DNA of 37,747 nt from Phycisphaerales bacterium UBA3190 (GCA_002364005.1 DEXG01000003.1:2372-40118); one strand, 5' to 3'. Positions 29,904 through 37,557 are shown, counted from the first letter of the stretch. The notes: a model not told the origin generated them from the sequence alone. Numbers and translations are program-made.

Positions 29904-31322
29904 TTACGCCATGCGGACCCATTTGATGAGCGTTCGGATGTTCGGCGGCTTGCCGAACATGAGCAGCCCAACACGGAAGACCTTCGCCGCGAACCAGAGG
30001 AAGATCACCACCGCAACCGAGTTCACGAGGATCACCAGCCCGGTCTGCCAGACCGGTGGCGGGTCGTTGGATGCGACACGCATGATCATGATGAACGGCG
30101 AGATCGGCGGGATGAAGCTCGTGATCGTCGAGAGCATCGAGTTCGGAGCCCGGATCACCGGCGTGAAGAAGAAGTAGGGCAGCATCATCAGCATGATCAC
30201 CGGGGTCATGAGCGATTGCGCCTCACGCATGTCGTTGACCGCGGATCCGATCGCGGCCATCAGCGACGCGAACATGAAGTACGCGAGGATGAAGAACACG
30301 AAGATCAGGACGATGGTCGTCCAATCGATCAGGTCCATCCGCTCCATGAAGAACAGCGCGAAGATGCCCAGCCAGCTGTACACGATGAGCAGGGAGAGCC
30401 CCACGCACATCTGGCCGATGATCTTGCCTGTCATCAGTTCCATCGGTGAGCATGCGGAAAGCAGGACCTCGACGACCCGGTTCGATTTCTCCTCGATCGT
30501 CGTTGTGAGGAGATATTGCCCGCCGGTCATGGACGCGATGAGGAGCAGGATCATCGAAACCACCGGGATGATGAAGGTCGTGATCCCCGTGGAGGCCTTC
30601 TTCTCACCCTCTTCTGTGATCTCCTGGCTGGCGCGTTCGTCGACATCGGAGATTTCGAGCACCTGCGAGCGATCGATCCCCGCGTTCTCGTAGCGCCGCT
30701 GGCGTATGGACCATCGCACGCCGTCCTTGATCTCGGAGACCGTCTCATCGTTGAGTTTGGGGCGTAGGAAGACCTGGAACCCGCCGTACCCTTCCTCCTC
30801 GTTGGCCTTTCGGGTGGAGTCCACATCGATGTCGATGATCGCGAGGATGGTATTGATATCGCCCTTGCCCTTGGCTCCCGATGCGACCTGGTCCTGCATC
30901 TCTGACTTCAGCTCTTCGATGCTCGCATCGGTCCCGGCGGGGATGACGCGGAACTCAGGGAACCGAATGGTTTTCGATGCCTGATCGATGCGTTGATCGA
31001 TCTGGTCCTTCTGATCGTCGCCCATGGGGATCGCGTTCTTGGCGAACTCCTTGACATCATCGAATCGTTCTTTCCAGCGTGCTTCAACCGCGTCGGGGGC
31101 GAGTCGCTCCTGGAGGGTCTCTGAGACATCGGCAGAACGGTCAAGGATATAGACCGTGCCGGTGTCTGCCGGGGGTTGGGCGCTCATGGTGAGCAGGATC
31201 ACGAGTGGCATGATCGCCGCGAGGACCGCGGGGAGAACGAGGGCACCGATGATGAATCCCTTGGTCATCGCTGTGGACGCGAACTCACGCCCCGCGACGC
31301 GGGTGATCTTGGAAAAGTTCAT
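29904..31322 (-). CDS. ABC-2 type exporter permease (NatB-like)
   Basis: This 472-residue inner-membrane protein is the permease of a NatA/NatB-type exporter. An N-terminal helix (about 23-47) is followed by a large extracytoplasmic domain of about 200 residues, then five hydrophobic helices in the C-terminal half (for example MILLLIASMTGGQYLL, LSLLIVYSWLGIFALFF, and LMTPVIMLMMLPYFFF). The motif EEKSNRVVEVLLSACSP before the core helices is typical of the family. Its ATG overlaps the ATPase stop (ATGA), so subunits are made together. Sodium export is known for the B. subtilis pair, but the substrate here could be another ion or a drug. Confidence 0.92.
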   Translation of the reverse strand: MNFSKITRVAGREFASTAMTKGFIIGALVLPAVLAAIMPLVILLTMSAQPPADTGTVYILDRSADVSETLQERLAPDAVEARWKERFDDVKEFAKNAIPMGDDQKDQIDQRIDQASKTIRFPEFRVIPAGTDASIEELKSEMQDQVASGAKGKGDINTILAIIDIDVDSTRKANEEEGYGGFQVFLRPKLNDETVSEIKDGVRWSIRQRRYENAGIDRSQVLEISDVDERASQEITEEGEKKASTGITTFIIPVVSMILLLIASMTGGQYLLTTTIEEKSNRVVEVLLSACSPMELMTGKIIGQMCVGLSLLIVYSWLGIFALFFMERMDLIDWTTIVLIFVFFILAYFMFASLMAAIGSAVNDMREAQSLMTPVIMLMMLPYFFFTPVIRAPNSMLSTITSFIPPISPFIMIMRVASNDPPPVWQTGLVILVNSVAVVIFLWFAAKVFRVGLLMFGKPPNIRTLIKWVRMA

Positions 31323-32302
31323 GATTCGCCCTCCTCGTCGTCCGTATTGCCAGCGAGCAGTTCCGCTCGGAGTTGTGCCGCGTCCGCGCCGCGCTTGCCG
31401 CCGGTCACGATCTCGATGAACACATCCTCAAGCGTCGGGCGTTTGATCTCTACCCGATTCATCGGCATCGCGCCGAGCAACGATTGCATCGCCTGCTGCG
31501 GGTCGATGCCCTCATCGAGCACGACCTCCAGAGAGCCCTCGACCGGGGTCACATGCGCGACGCCGGGGATCTGTCCGACCGCGTCCGCTTGGGCGACGCC
31601 ACCGATCGGGTCGACATGCAGGGCCCGCGGATCGAACCGGCGTCGGATATCCTCGAGGGTGTCGTCGAGCACCTTGCGGCCCTGGTGAATCATCACCACA
31701 TGGTCACAGTTCTGCTCTGCCTGGTACATCACATGCGTCGAGAAGATGACGGTCTTGCCACGCTTGTTCTCATCATCGATGAGACTGCGAAGCAGACGCA
31801 TGTTCACCGGGTCGAGACCGGAGAAGGGCTCGTCGAGGATGATCAGGTCGGGGTCGTGCAGCACCGAGGCGACAAACTGCACCTTCTGCTGCATGCCCTT
31901 GCTCAGCTCTTCGCATTTCTTCTTGTAGACATCAGGCAGATCAACGCGTTCGAGCCATTCCATGACCCGTGGCTTGAGCCCCGCGCGATCCAGCCCCTTG
32001 AGCCGCCCCATGTGTGTCAGGAACGAGCCAACCTTCATCTTCTTATAGATCCCGCGTTCCTCTGGCAGGTAGCCGATCCGATCCTTCGATTCGACGGCGG
32101 ATTTCTTCCCGAGCACGGACAACTCGCCGCGGTCGGGGAAGAGGATCGACATGATCATGCGGATCGTGGTCGTTTTGCCCGCGCCGTTGGGGCCGATGAA
32201 TCCGTAGATCGAGCCCTCGGGGATCGAGAGATCGATCCCTTCAACGGCGACCTTCGGTCCGAAGGTCTTCCGAACGCCTTGCATAGAGACAGCTTGTGTC
32301 AT
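31319..32302 (-). CDS. ABC transporter ATP-binding protein (NatA-like)
   Basis: This 327-residue ATPase powers the permease encoded next. Walker A is GPNGAGKT at 37-44, the signature is LSKGMQQ at about 134-140, and Walker B is LIILDEP followed by FSGLDP. Residues beyond about 220 form a C-terminal domain that includes DPIGGVAQADAV and a region of unknown function, as in NatA-like proteins. The ATG at 32302 is preferred; an in-frame extension of 35 residues is not family-like. GGGG stands 5-8 nt before the ATG. A weak TACACT at 32338-32333 on the minus strand may be the -10 box. Confidence 0.95.
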   Translation of the reverse strand: MTQAVSMQGVRKTFGPKVAVEGIDLSIPEGSIYGFIGPNGAGKTTTIRMIMSILFPDRGELSVLGKKSAVESKDRIGYLPEERGIYKKMKVGSFLTHMGRLKGLDRAGLKPRVMEWLERVDLPDVYKKKCEELSKGMQQKVQFVASVLHDPDLIILDEPFSGLDPVNMRLLRSLIDDENKRGKTVIFSTHVMYQAEQNCDHVVMIHQGRKVLDDTLEDIRRRFDPRALHVDPIGGVAQADAVGQIPGVAHVTPVEGSLEVVLDEGIDPQQAMQSLLGAMPMNRVEIKRPTLEDVFIEIVTGGKRGADAAQLRAELLAGNTDDEEGES

Positions 32303-32487
32303 AAATACCCCGTTTACTGAGTGTTGAGAACCAGTGTATGCGTCCCGGCGGGTTGGGCACATCTTTGTGGTCTCGGTGTGCACGAAGCACGCTGTGAAAG
32401 AGTACATTGCCTTTTCACAATCAGAAGTTGCACCGTTTTCTCGGTTGACTGCCAGTTTTCCACCAACACCGCTATCCAGGGGGATTC

Positions 32488-33051
32488 ATGTCTATCTCAA
32501 AGTCTCGCGCATTTCCGCTCATCGCACTCACCGCCCTCGTCGCCCTCGCGGGCACAGGGATCGGGGCCGCGGCCTTGGAGCACAACCAGCCGCAGAACGC
32601 CGATCGCCGCCCAGGCGGAGCGCCAGATGTCGGGGCCATGCTTGTGCGTGGTCTGGACAAGAGCCCCGGGTGCCTCAGGGTGATCACGGCCCAGACCTCG
32701 GTCGGGTCCAACAGCATCATCGCCTGGTTCGAGAATAAGGCCGCGGTCGAGGAGTGGTACTACTCCAATACCCACACCCGCGTGATGGGCATGGTGGGCT
32801 CGGACCCTGACGCCAAGAAGCCCATGGCCCAAATCGAGGATGAGGACATCCCGGTGATGGTGATGGCTTCGATCACGATGGGCGAGAAGGGCGTGCTCCC
32901 TGGCCCGATGCCCGTCACGCAGATCTCGATCGAGCTCTACACCCCGTTGGATGCCGGTGCTTCGGTCAACGGGCGGCTGATGCCCGAAGAGATCAAGCTG
33001 GAGCATTTCAACGCCATCTCGATCGACGCTGACGCGCAGCCCGACGGCTGA
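32488..33051 (+). CDS. Exported protein with possible dimeric alpha/beta-barrel domain
   Basis: This 187-residue protein has a signal peptide (about 1-28, hydrophobic core ending GIGAAALE) and is expected outside the cytoplasmic membrane. Residues 45-165 include CLRVITAQTSVG, IIAWFENKAAVEEWYYS and THTRVM, a pattern like the small ferredoxin-fold monooxygenase/stress-response domains (ABM-like), but no catalytic residue is identifiable. AGGGGGA precedes the ATG at good distance. It is divergent from the ABC exporter and sits 23 nt before prfA. Function is uncertain; the domain assignment is only by pattern. Confidence 0.6.
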   Translation: MSISKSRAFPLIALTALVALAGTGIGAAALEHNQPQNADRRPGGAPDVGAMLVRGLDKSPGCLRVITAQTSVGSNSIIAWFENKAAVEEWYYSNTHTRVMGMVGSDPDAKKPMAQIEDEDIPVMVMASITMGEKGVLPGPMPVTQISIELYTPLDAGASVNGRLMPEEIKLEHFNAISIDADAQPDG

Positions 33052-33063
33052 GTACCTCGCGCA

Positions 33064-33069
33064 TACCCT
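33064..33069 (+). promoter_or_regulatory. prfA: -10-like TACCCT before prfA (leaderless candidate)
   Basis: TACCCT ends 5 nt before the prfA ATG with no Shine-Dalgarno. The match to TATAAT is limited to T, A and T at the key positions. Confidence 0.3.
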
Positions 33070-33074
33070 TTGGG

Positions 33075-34169
33075 ATGCCCGCCGATGCGCTCGATCCCAA
33101 TCTCAGATCCAAGCTCGATGAACTCGATTCGCAGTTCAGTGCGCTGAGCTTGCAACTCGAAGACCCCGAGGTCCTAGCCGACCACCGCCAGGTCGCGGCG
33201 CTCTCCATCAAACGCGCGGCCATCGCCCCCGTGGTCGAGGGCTATCGAGACTACATCGCCCTGCTCAACGAAGCCGAGGAGTTGCGCGAGGCCATCGCCG
33301 GCAGTGACGAGGAACTCGCCGAGATGGCGAGCGAGGAGTTGCCCCGCATCGAAGCCCAGGCAATCGAGACCATCGAGCAGATCAAGCAGCGGCTCGTGAC
33401 CAGCGATGACCTGGCGATCGGTTCGGTGATGCTCGAGATCCGGGCCGGCACGGGCGGCGACGAGGCGGCGCTGTGGGCCCGGGACTTGCTCAGCGTCTAC
33501 ACGCGATACGCATCGAGCAAGGGATGGTCGGTCGAAGAACTCGACATGACCACCGACCCGAGTCTGGGCGGGATCAAGCACGCGGTCATCAACTTCAAGG
33601 GTGAGGGTGTCTGGCAGCAGCTTCATTTCGAGTCGGGCGTGCACTCGGTCAAGCGAGTCCCTGAAACCGAGACCCAGGGGCGGGTGCACACGAGCACATG
33701 CACCGTCGCGGTGCTCCCCGAGCCCGAGGCCGTCGAGGTGGACATTGACTGGGGCAACGATGTCGAGGAACACATCACCACCGCTCAAGGTCCAGGCGGG
33801 CAGAATGTGAATAAGGTCGCCACAGCCGTGCACTTGATCCATAAACCGACCGGGGTCGAGGTACGCATGCAGGAGACCAAGTCGCAGGCCCAGAACCGCG
33901 AAAAGGCCCGAAGGCTCCTCATCGCGCGGGTTTACGAGATCGAGCGCCAGAAGATCGAGGCCGAGCGGGCCAAGGACCGCAACGCCCAGATCGGCAGCGG
34001 GGCCCGATCCGAGAAGATCAGGGTCTATCGCTACCAAGACAACATCGTCGCCGACCAACGCCTCGAACAAAAGTTCAACAAGAGTAAGGTCATCGACGAG
34101 GCCGATCTCGGCCCCATGTACGACGCCCTGATCGAGCAGGAGACCGCCCGTCGGTTGGCCTCATTGTGA
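33075..34169 (+). CDS. prfA: Peptide chain release factor 1
   Basis: RF1 reads UAA and UAG stop codons on the ribosome and releases the peptide. The 364-residue protein has the coiled-coil first domain (about 10-110), the codon-recognition segment RVPETETQGRVHTS with PET at 196-198, and the catalytic GGQ at 241-243 (GPGGQNVNK). The PxT reading motif marks it as RF1 rather than RF2 (SPF). The usual partner prmC, which methylates the GGQ glutamine, does not follow; a low-GC membrane-protein gene does. No Shine-Dalgarno; a -10-like hexamer lies 5 nt upstream of the ATG. Confidence 0.97.
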   Translation: MPADALDPNLRSKLDELDSQFSALSLQLEDPEVLADHRQVAALSIKRAAIAPVVEGYRDYIALLNEAEELREAIAGSDEELAEMASEELPRIEAQAIETIEQIKQRLVTSDDLAIGSVMLEIRAGTGGDEAALWARDLLSVYTRYASSKGWSVEELDMTTDPSLGGIKHAVINFKGEGVWQQLHFESGVHSVKRVPETETQGRVHTSTCTVAVLPEPEAVEVDIDWGNDVEEHITTAQGPGGQNVNKVATAVHLIHKPTGVEVRMQETKSQAQNREKARRLLIARVYEIERQKIEAERAKDRNAQIGSGARSEKIRVYRYQDNIVADQRLEQKFNKSKVIDEADLGPMYDALIEQETARRLASL

Positions 34170-34175
34170 TATACT
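34167..34175 (+). promoter_or_regulatory. Extended -10 promoter directly after prfA stop, predicted leaderless
   Basis: TGA (34167-34169, the prfA stop) plus TATACT (34170-34175) form a TGN-type extended -10. The next ATG begins at 34182, exactly where transcription would start, so the mRNA should be leaderless. AAGG is only 1 nt from the ATG and cannot act as a Shine-Dalgarno. Confidence 0.5.
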
Positions 34176-34181
34176 CAAGGA

Positions 34182-34760
34182 ATGGAAGGAAGTGTTGCCA
34201 AGCCGCCGCCTAATCGAGTTGACGAAGTTTCTGCAGACCTTGAGTTTCAACGTCAAGTAGAAGCATATACAGATGAGCGAAAGATGCTCATCGATAGATG
34301 CCATGAAGCTCATCGAGATTTGGATAAGTGGACACTGACACTATCTTCGGGCGCCTTAGGGATATCGATCACCGCACTTGGTGCAATTTCTGGAATGGGT
34401 TGGCAATCAAGCCAGTTGTGCGTCGGGTTTGCTTGGACTTGCTTTTCGCTCTCGATAATTGCTGTCATAGTGAGTATCTGGTGTTCTGCAAAATGCTATG
34501 AGGCATTCAGGGTAAAAATAGACGAGGCAATTCAATCCCATTTTGACACTTGGCAAGATGAGGCCCGGAAGCAGCAGCAAGGGGTGTTTTATTCATCGCT
34601 AATCGATTACATGAATTTTGCAGGCTTGGGATTCTTTGTGTTGGGTATGATTTTTCTGATCTGTTTCTCGTTATCGATAGCACCACAAAATCCTGAGGTA
34701 GACAATGGCAGAGAAGAACAAAGGGTCCAAGGGATCGAAACCACCGAGCCCCGCCCCTAA
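34182..34760 (+). CDS. Low-GC membrane protein with N-terminal helical region
   Basis: I cannot name this 192-residue protein. After a hydrophilic, probably coiled-coil N terminus (about 12-50, RQVEAYTDERKMLIDRC) come three hydrophobic segments near 52-70, 78-98 and 145-165, then an acidic tail. The LDKWTLTLSSGALGISITAL stretch resembles small membrane proteins often found in variable regions, including SLATT-like effectors, but the family is not proven. Codon use is strikingly AT-rich compared with prfA, which suggests acquisition. Its last 56 bases overlap a 43-codon gene in another frame. It starts without a Shine-Dalgarno, 6 nt after TATACT. Confidence 0.7.
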   Translation: MEGSVAKPPPNRVDEVSADLEFQRQVEAYTDERKMLIDRCHEAHRDLDKWTLTLSSGALGISITALGAISGMGWQSSQLCVGFAWTCFSLSIIAVIVSIWCSAKCYEAFRVKIDEAIQSHFDTWQDEARKQQQGVFYSSLIDYMNFAGLGFFVLGMIFLICFSLSIAPQNPEVDNGREEQRVQGIETTEPRP

Positions 34761-34836
34761 GCCCGACCGTATCGAAACTGGAAGTAAGCCAGCTCCAACT
34801 GCCCCTGCTCCCCGCCCAAGTCGTGAGGATAAGTGA
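34705..34836 (+). CDS. Small Pro/Lys-rich protein overlapping the upstream gene
   Basis: This 43-residue protein is too short for standard ORF calling. The ATG at 34705 has GAGGT at 34695-34699, a good Shine-Dalgarno at workable spacing. It overlaps the last 56 bases of the membrane-protein gene in a different frame. The sequence is rich in Pro, Lys, Ser and Ala (MAEKNKGSKGSKPPSP, then SKPAPTAPAPRPSREDK) and likely disordered. The overlap implies translational coupling and a partnership with the membrane protein. Function is unknown; it could be an inhibitor or accessory, but nothing in the sequence shows this. Confidence 0.6.
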   Translation: MAEKNKGSKGSKPPSPAPKPDRIETGSKPAPTAPAPRPSREDK

Positions 34837-34874
34837 TGCAGTAGAATGCTGTTTGGGATGTTGAGCAAGCAGTA

Positions 34875-34896
34875 GGCCGCCGAGCGATTGGCGGCC
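34875..34896. other. Hairpin between convergent genes
   Basis: GGCCGCC (34875-34881) and GGCGGCC (34890-34896) form a 7-bp stem with an 8-nt loop between the small Pro-rich gene and the spondin gene. No T-run follows on either strand, so termination is uncertain. Confidence 0.4.
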
Positions 34897-34908
34897 CTGT
34901 GAGCCTTG

Positions 34909-35736
34909 TTACGGGCAGCCCGCACTGAAAGTGTTGAGGAACGCCGAGACATCGAAAAAGTCGAACATCGAGTCGCCGTTGAGATCTGCGGCTTCGTCTT
35001 GCGCGACGAAGGCATTGATGAACGCGGAGACATCGAAGAAGTCGAGCGTCTCGTACGGCTCGGCGAAGTCTGCCAGCGAGCAGGCCGCTTCACTGGTCAG
35101 CGTGATTCTGAAGGTGCCCAGCCGCCCGGTTCCCTCGAATGGGAACTGATCAGCGATGCTGATAATCGGGATGTGGGGGGTGATGTCAATATTCGGCCCC
35201 ACAAAGTTAACGCCCGCGTCGGTGCCCGAGTCATAGGGATACAGATCGAACACCAGTTCACGCGCCCAGATGCCACCGGGACGAAGATCGACATCGTGGA
35301 TGCCGACGAACCAGTCGGGGCTGGGTGCGATCATGGTCACGATCGACAGCAGCGGGAAGTCGGCATTGGCGACGAACGCATCATCGCGGATATCAGGTGA
35401 TGTCGGGATGCCTCGGAGGCTGAGGAACTGGTCGGCAGTCCCCGCAGCAATGTGGTCATCCACCTCGGCTTGCAGTGCTGCAACCGCGCCACGCTCGGCC
35501 ATGTCTTCGATGCCGAAAGTCGCAATCCCGTTTGGTGCCCAGATGCTGAGCTGGTCGGTGTGGGTGGCCCCAATGACCCGTGAGAAGTGGGGGTTATTTG
35601 GGAACATGGTGGGGTGCGTCTCCACGCTCCATTCAGCCGCGAACTCGAACCGGTACTCGGCGGAGTCCTGGGCAGCAGCATCAGCAGCGGGGAGGCAGAG
35701 GATGAGAAGCGAAGTACTGAGTGATCGACCGAGCAT
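34909..35736 (-). CDS. Secreted spondin-domain protein with dockerin-like tail
   Basis: This 275-residue exported protein has a signal peptide (about 1-22, ends AADAAAQ), then a spondin_N-like domain at about 25-215: EFAAEWSVETHPTMFPNNPHFS, shortened here as WSVETHPTMFP and NPHFSRVIGATH, then DMAERG, and the hallmark SIVTMIAPSPDWFVGI. Spondin_N folds are calcium-binding and mostly known from animal matrix proteins, with bacterial members. Two dockerin-like repeats close the protein (ETLDFFDVSAFI, DLNGDSMFDFFDVSAFL) and it ends SAGCP. The first repeat is degenerate, lacking the usual Asp/Asn ligand run. AAAGGAA precedes the ATG. It probably sits in a cell-surface or matrix context. Confidence 0.85.
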   Translation of the reverse strand: MLGRSLSTSLLILCLPAADAAAQDSAEYRFEFAAEWSVETHPTMFPNNPHFSRVIGATHTDQLSIWAPNGIATFGIEDMAERGAVAALQAEVDDHIAAGTADQFLSLRGIPTSPDIRDDAFVANADFPLLSIVTMIAPSPDWFVGIHDVDLRPGGIWARELVFDLYPYDSGTDAGVNFVGPNIDITPHIPIISIADQFPFEGTGRLGTFRITLTSEAACSLADFAEPYETLDFFDVSAFINAFVAQDEAADLNGDSMFDFFDVSAFLNTFSAGCP

Positions 35737-35892
35737 GGCGGCATTCCTTTGTGATGGTGCGGTCCTGTGTATGTACTGAGTAGAATCGTGGTAAACGAGT
35801 GTTTATTCTCTGGTCATCAGAATAAGATCCAAGAACGGGTTTGGACAACGGTCGTTCTCAGTCGAGCGTCCCCGCGATTCATGAAAGAGCCC

Positions 35893-35901
35893 TGCTATAA
35901 T
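35893..35901 (+). promoter_or_regulatory. Extended -10 promoter of the acyl carrier protein gene
   Basis: TGC followed by TATAAT (35896-35901) is an extended -10. It is in the same GCTATAATCCAT context as the metK promoter. It predicts a leader of about 55 nt before the ATG at 35963. The -35 is weak. Confidence 0.55.
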
Positions 35902-35962
35902 CCATCTCCACTCGGCCAGCCACACCCTGACCGAATACGAACACTGATAGAAAGCTGCTCAC

Positions 35963-36349
35963 ATGGAACGAAGTGAAATCTTTGAGAAGATCCAGGTTGT
36001 ACTCGTCGATGCCCTCGCCGTCGATGAGGACGAGGTGACGCCCGAGGCCACCCTGATCGGTGATCTGGGTGCCGAATCGATCGACATCCTGGACATCTCC
36101 TTCAAACTCGAACAGGAGTTCGGTTTCAAGATTGCTCAGGGTGAGCTGTTCCCCGAAGGCGTCACGCAGGACCCCGAGTTCGTCCAAGACGGCAAGGTGA
36201 CCGAGAAGGGGCTGGCAACTCTCAAAGAGCGTGTGCCGCACTTCAACTTCACACAGTTGGAAGCCGATCCCAGCGTAGAGAATGTGTCGAAGATCTTCAC
36301 CGTTGACGCGTTGGTGACCTTCTGCGAGCAGAAGCTCCAAGCCGCCTGA
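35963..36349 (+). CDS. Acyl carrier protein with enlarged C-terminal half
   Basis: This cytoplasmic carrier binds acyl chains on a phosphopantetheine arm. The attachment serine is Ser39 in DLGAESIDILDI. The core helices match ACP, but the protein has 128 residues instead of about 80; an extra segment of about 45 residues (about 60-108, from ELFPEGVTQDPEF to EADPSVENV) lies between helix II and the last helix (FTVDALVTFCEQKL). The gene is followed 32 nt later by a hot-dog dehydratase, so the two probably act in one acyl-chain pathway distinct from the main fatty-acid ACP. A weak purine-rich site precedes the ATG. Confidence 0.88.
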   Translation: MERSEIFEKIQVVLVDALAVDEDEVTPEATLIGDLGAESIDILDISFKLEQEFGFKIAQGELFPEGVTQDPEFVQDGKVTEKGLATLKERVPHFNFTQLEADPSVENVSKIFTVDALVTFCEQKLQAA

Positions 36350-36381
36350 TCGAATCGGAATCACGCTCCCGAGGGGACCCC

Positions 36382-36903
36382 ATGCGCTGGATGTGGATCG
36401 ATCGCATTGTCGAGTTGAAGCCGCGTGAGCGCATGGTCGCCATCAAGCATGTCTCGATGGCCGAGGAGCACCTGCACGACCATTTCCCGAGCACACCCAA
36501 TCGCAAGGCGATGCCAGTGATGCCCATGTCGCTGATCGTCGAGGGCATGGCCCAGACCGCCGGCGTGCTGGTCGGGCATGCCGAGGGCTTCAAAGAAAAG
36601 GTCGTGCTCGCCAAGGTCTCCAAGGCACAAGTCACCCGCGACGCGACGCCCGGCTGCACCCTGCGATACACCGCGACCATCGAGCAGTTCACGCCGGTGG
36701 GGGCCTCGACCAAGGGCATCGTCGAACTCATCGAGCCGACCGCCTCGGGCCCCGGCGAGCCCGAAGTTATCGGGCATATCGACCTGCTCTTTTCCCATCT
36801 GGACAACAACATGGGCGGCGTGCAGTACCCCGAAGAGAACTTCGTCTTCAGCGAGTCCTTCAAAACGCTGATGCAGACAAGCGGGATCGAAGCTGATTTC
36901 TGA
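36382..36903 (+). CDS. Hot-dog 3-hydroxyacyl-ACP dehydratase-like protein (FabZ/FabA fold)
   Basis: This 173-residue protein is expected to remove water from a 3-hydroxyacyl chain on an ACP, probably the one encoded just upstream. The catalytic His34 lies in HDHFPSTPN and the acidic partner Glu54 in SLIVEGMAQTAG, both FabZ-like. FabZ is usually about 150 residues; here the loop between HFP and the central helix is longer (PNRKAMPVMPM), and the C terminus ends ESFKTLMQTSGIEADF. GAGGGGA precedes the ATG. It could act in the main fatty acid pathway or a special lipid pathway; pairing with the enlarged ACP favours the second. Confidence 0.88.
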   Translation: MRWMWIDRIVELKPRERMVAIKHVSMAEEHLHDHFPSTPNRKAMPVMPMSLIVEGMAQTAGVLVGHAEGFKEKVVLAKVSKAQVTRDATPGCTLRYTATIEQFTPVGASTKGIVELIEPTASGPGEPEVIGHIDLLFSHLDNNMGGVQYPEENFVFSESFKTLMQTSGIEADF

Positions 36904-36969
36904 ACAAGAGACCCCGGTTTCGCCGTATACTGGACAGAGACGCCCCCCGAACCGTGGTGGAGATAGAAC

Positions 36970-37533
36970 ATGCCGAAGATGATGAAGTCCATGATTGCCT
37001 GCTCGCTGATCGCCCTCGTGCTCAGTGGTTGCGGCACGGTCCGTGAGATTGATCGCACCGAGCGCCGTCCGCACACCGCGATGCGAGGCCCCGCCTTCAA
37101 GCGTCTGGTGCTGACCTTCAACGAAGCGAACAACCTCGCCTACCGGGCCAACCGGTACGCCAAGGCCCTGCGTGACGCGGGCTCGGTTGACCCTGATACC
37201 CTGCTGGAAGCCCAGGAACTGGCAGCCGACCTGGCCCAGTTCGCCGACGACATCGAATGGTCACTGGCCAACCTGCAGCGCATGACCTGGCACCGCACCG
37301 AGATGGACCGCTACTGGGATCGCTTCCTGACGCTGTACCCCGAGGACGAGGACTTCATGCTCGCCTACACCGACGACAAAGTCCGCAAGCCGTCGCCCAA
37401 ACTCGCCCTGAAGAACCAGGAAGAGTACCGCGACCTGCACGAGTACGAGCACCACGACGCCGAGTGGAGCACCTTCTTCACCCCGATCGGCCGCAAGGTC
37501 TACGACGATCAGGTCGAGAAGCAGGACCAGTAA
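36970..37533 (+). CDS. Lipoprotein of unknown function
   Basis: This 187-residue protein has a signal peptide with lipobox LSGC (Cys21), so it should be lipid-anchored. The mature part is mainly helical and charged, with FNEANNLAYRANRYAKALRDAG and ELAADLAQFADDIEWSLANLQ (quoted in short pieces: FNEANNLAYRANRY, LAQFADDIEW), then a C-terminal Tyr/His/Asp-rich part (YEHHDAEWSTFFTP). No family was recognised. GGAGATAG precedes the ATG. It is 66 nt after the dehydratase, and a strong terminator follows, so it may close that transcript. Confidence 0.8.
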   Translation: MPKMMKSMIACSLIALVLSGCGTVREIDRTERRPHTAMRGPAFKRLVLTFNEANNLAYRANRYAKALRDAGSVDPDTLLEAQELAADLAQFADDIEWSLANLQRMTWHRTEMDRYWDRFLTLYPEDEDFMLAYTDDKVRKPSPKLALKNQEEYRDLHEYEHHDAEWSTFFTPIGRKVYDDQVEKQDQ

Positions 37534-37557
37534 GGTCAACCCACATTGAATCCCGAA

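Noticed and set aside
31373..32320. 315-codon open frame opposite the ABC ATPase gene
   Set aside because: The minus strand has intact Walker A, signature and Walker B; the plus-strand frame is a by-product of composition.
34875..34896. Bidirectional terminator between the small Pro-rich gene and the spondin gene
   Set aside because: The hairpin is good but no T-run follows on either strand, so it is listed only as a hairpin.
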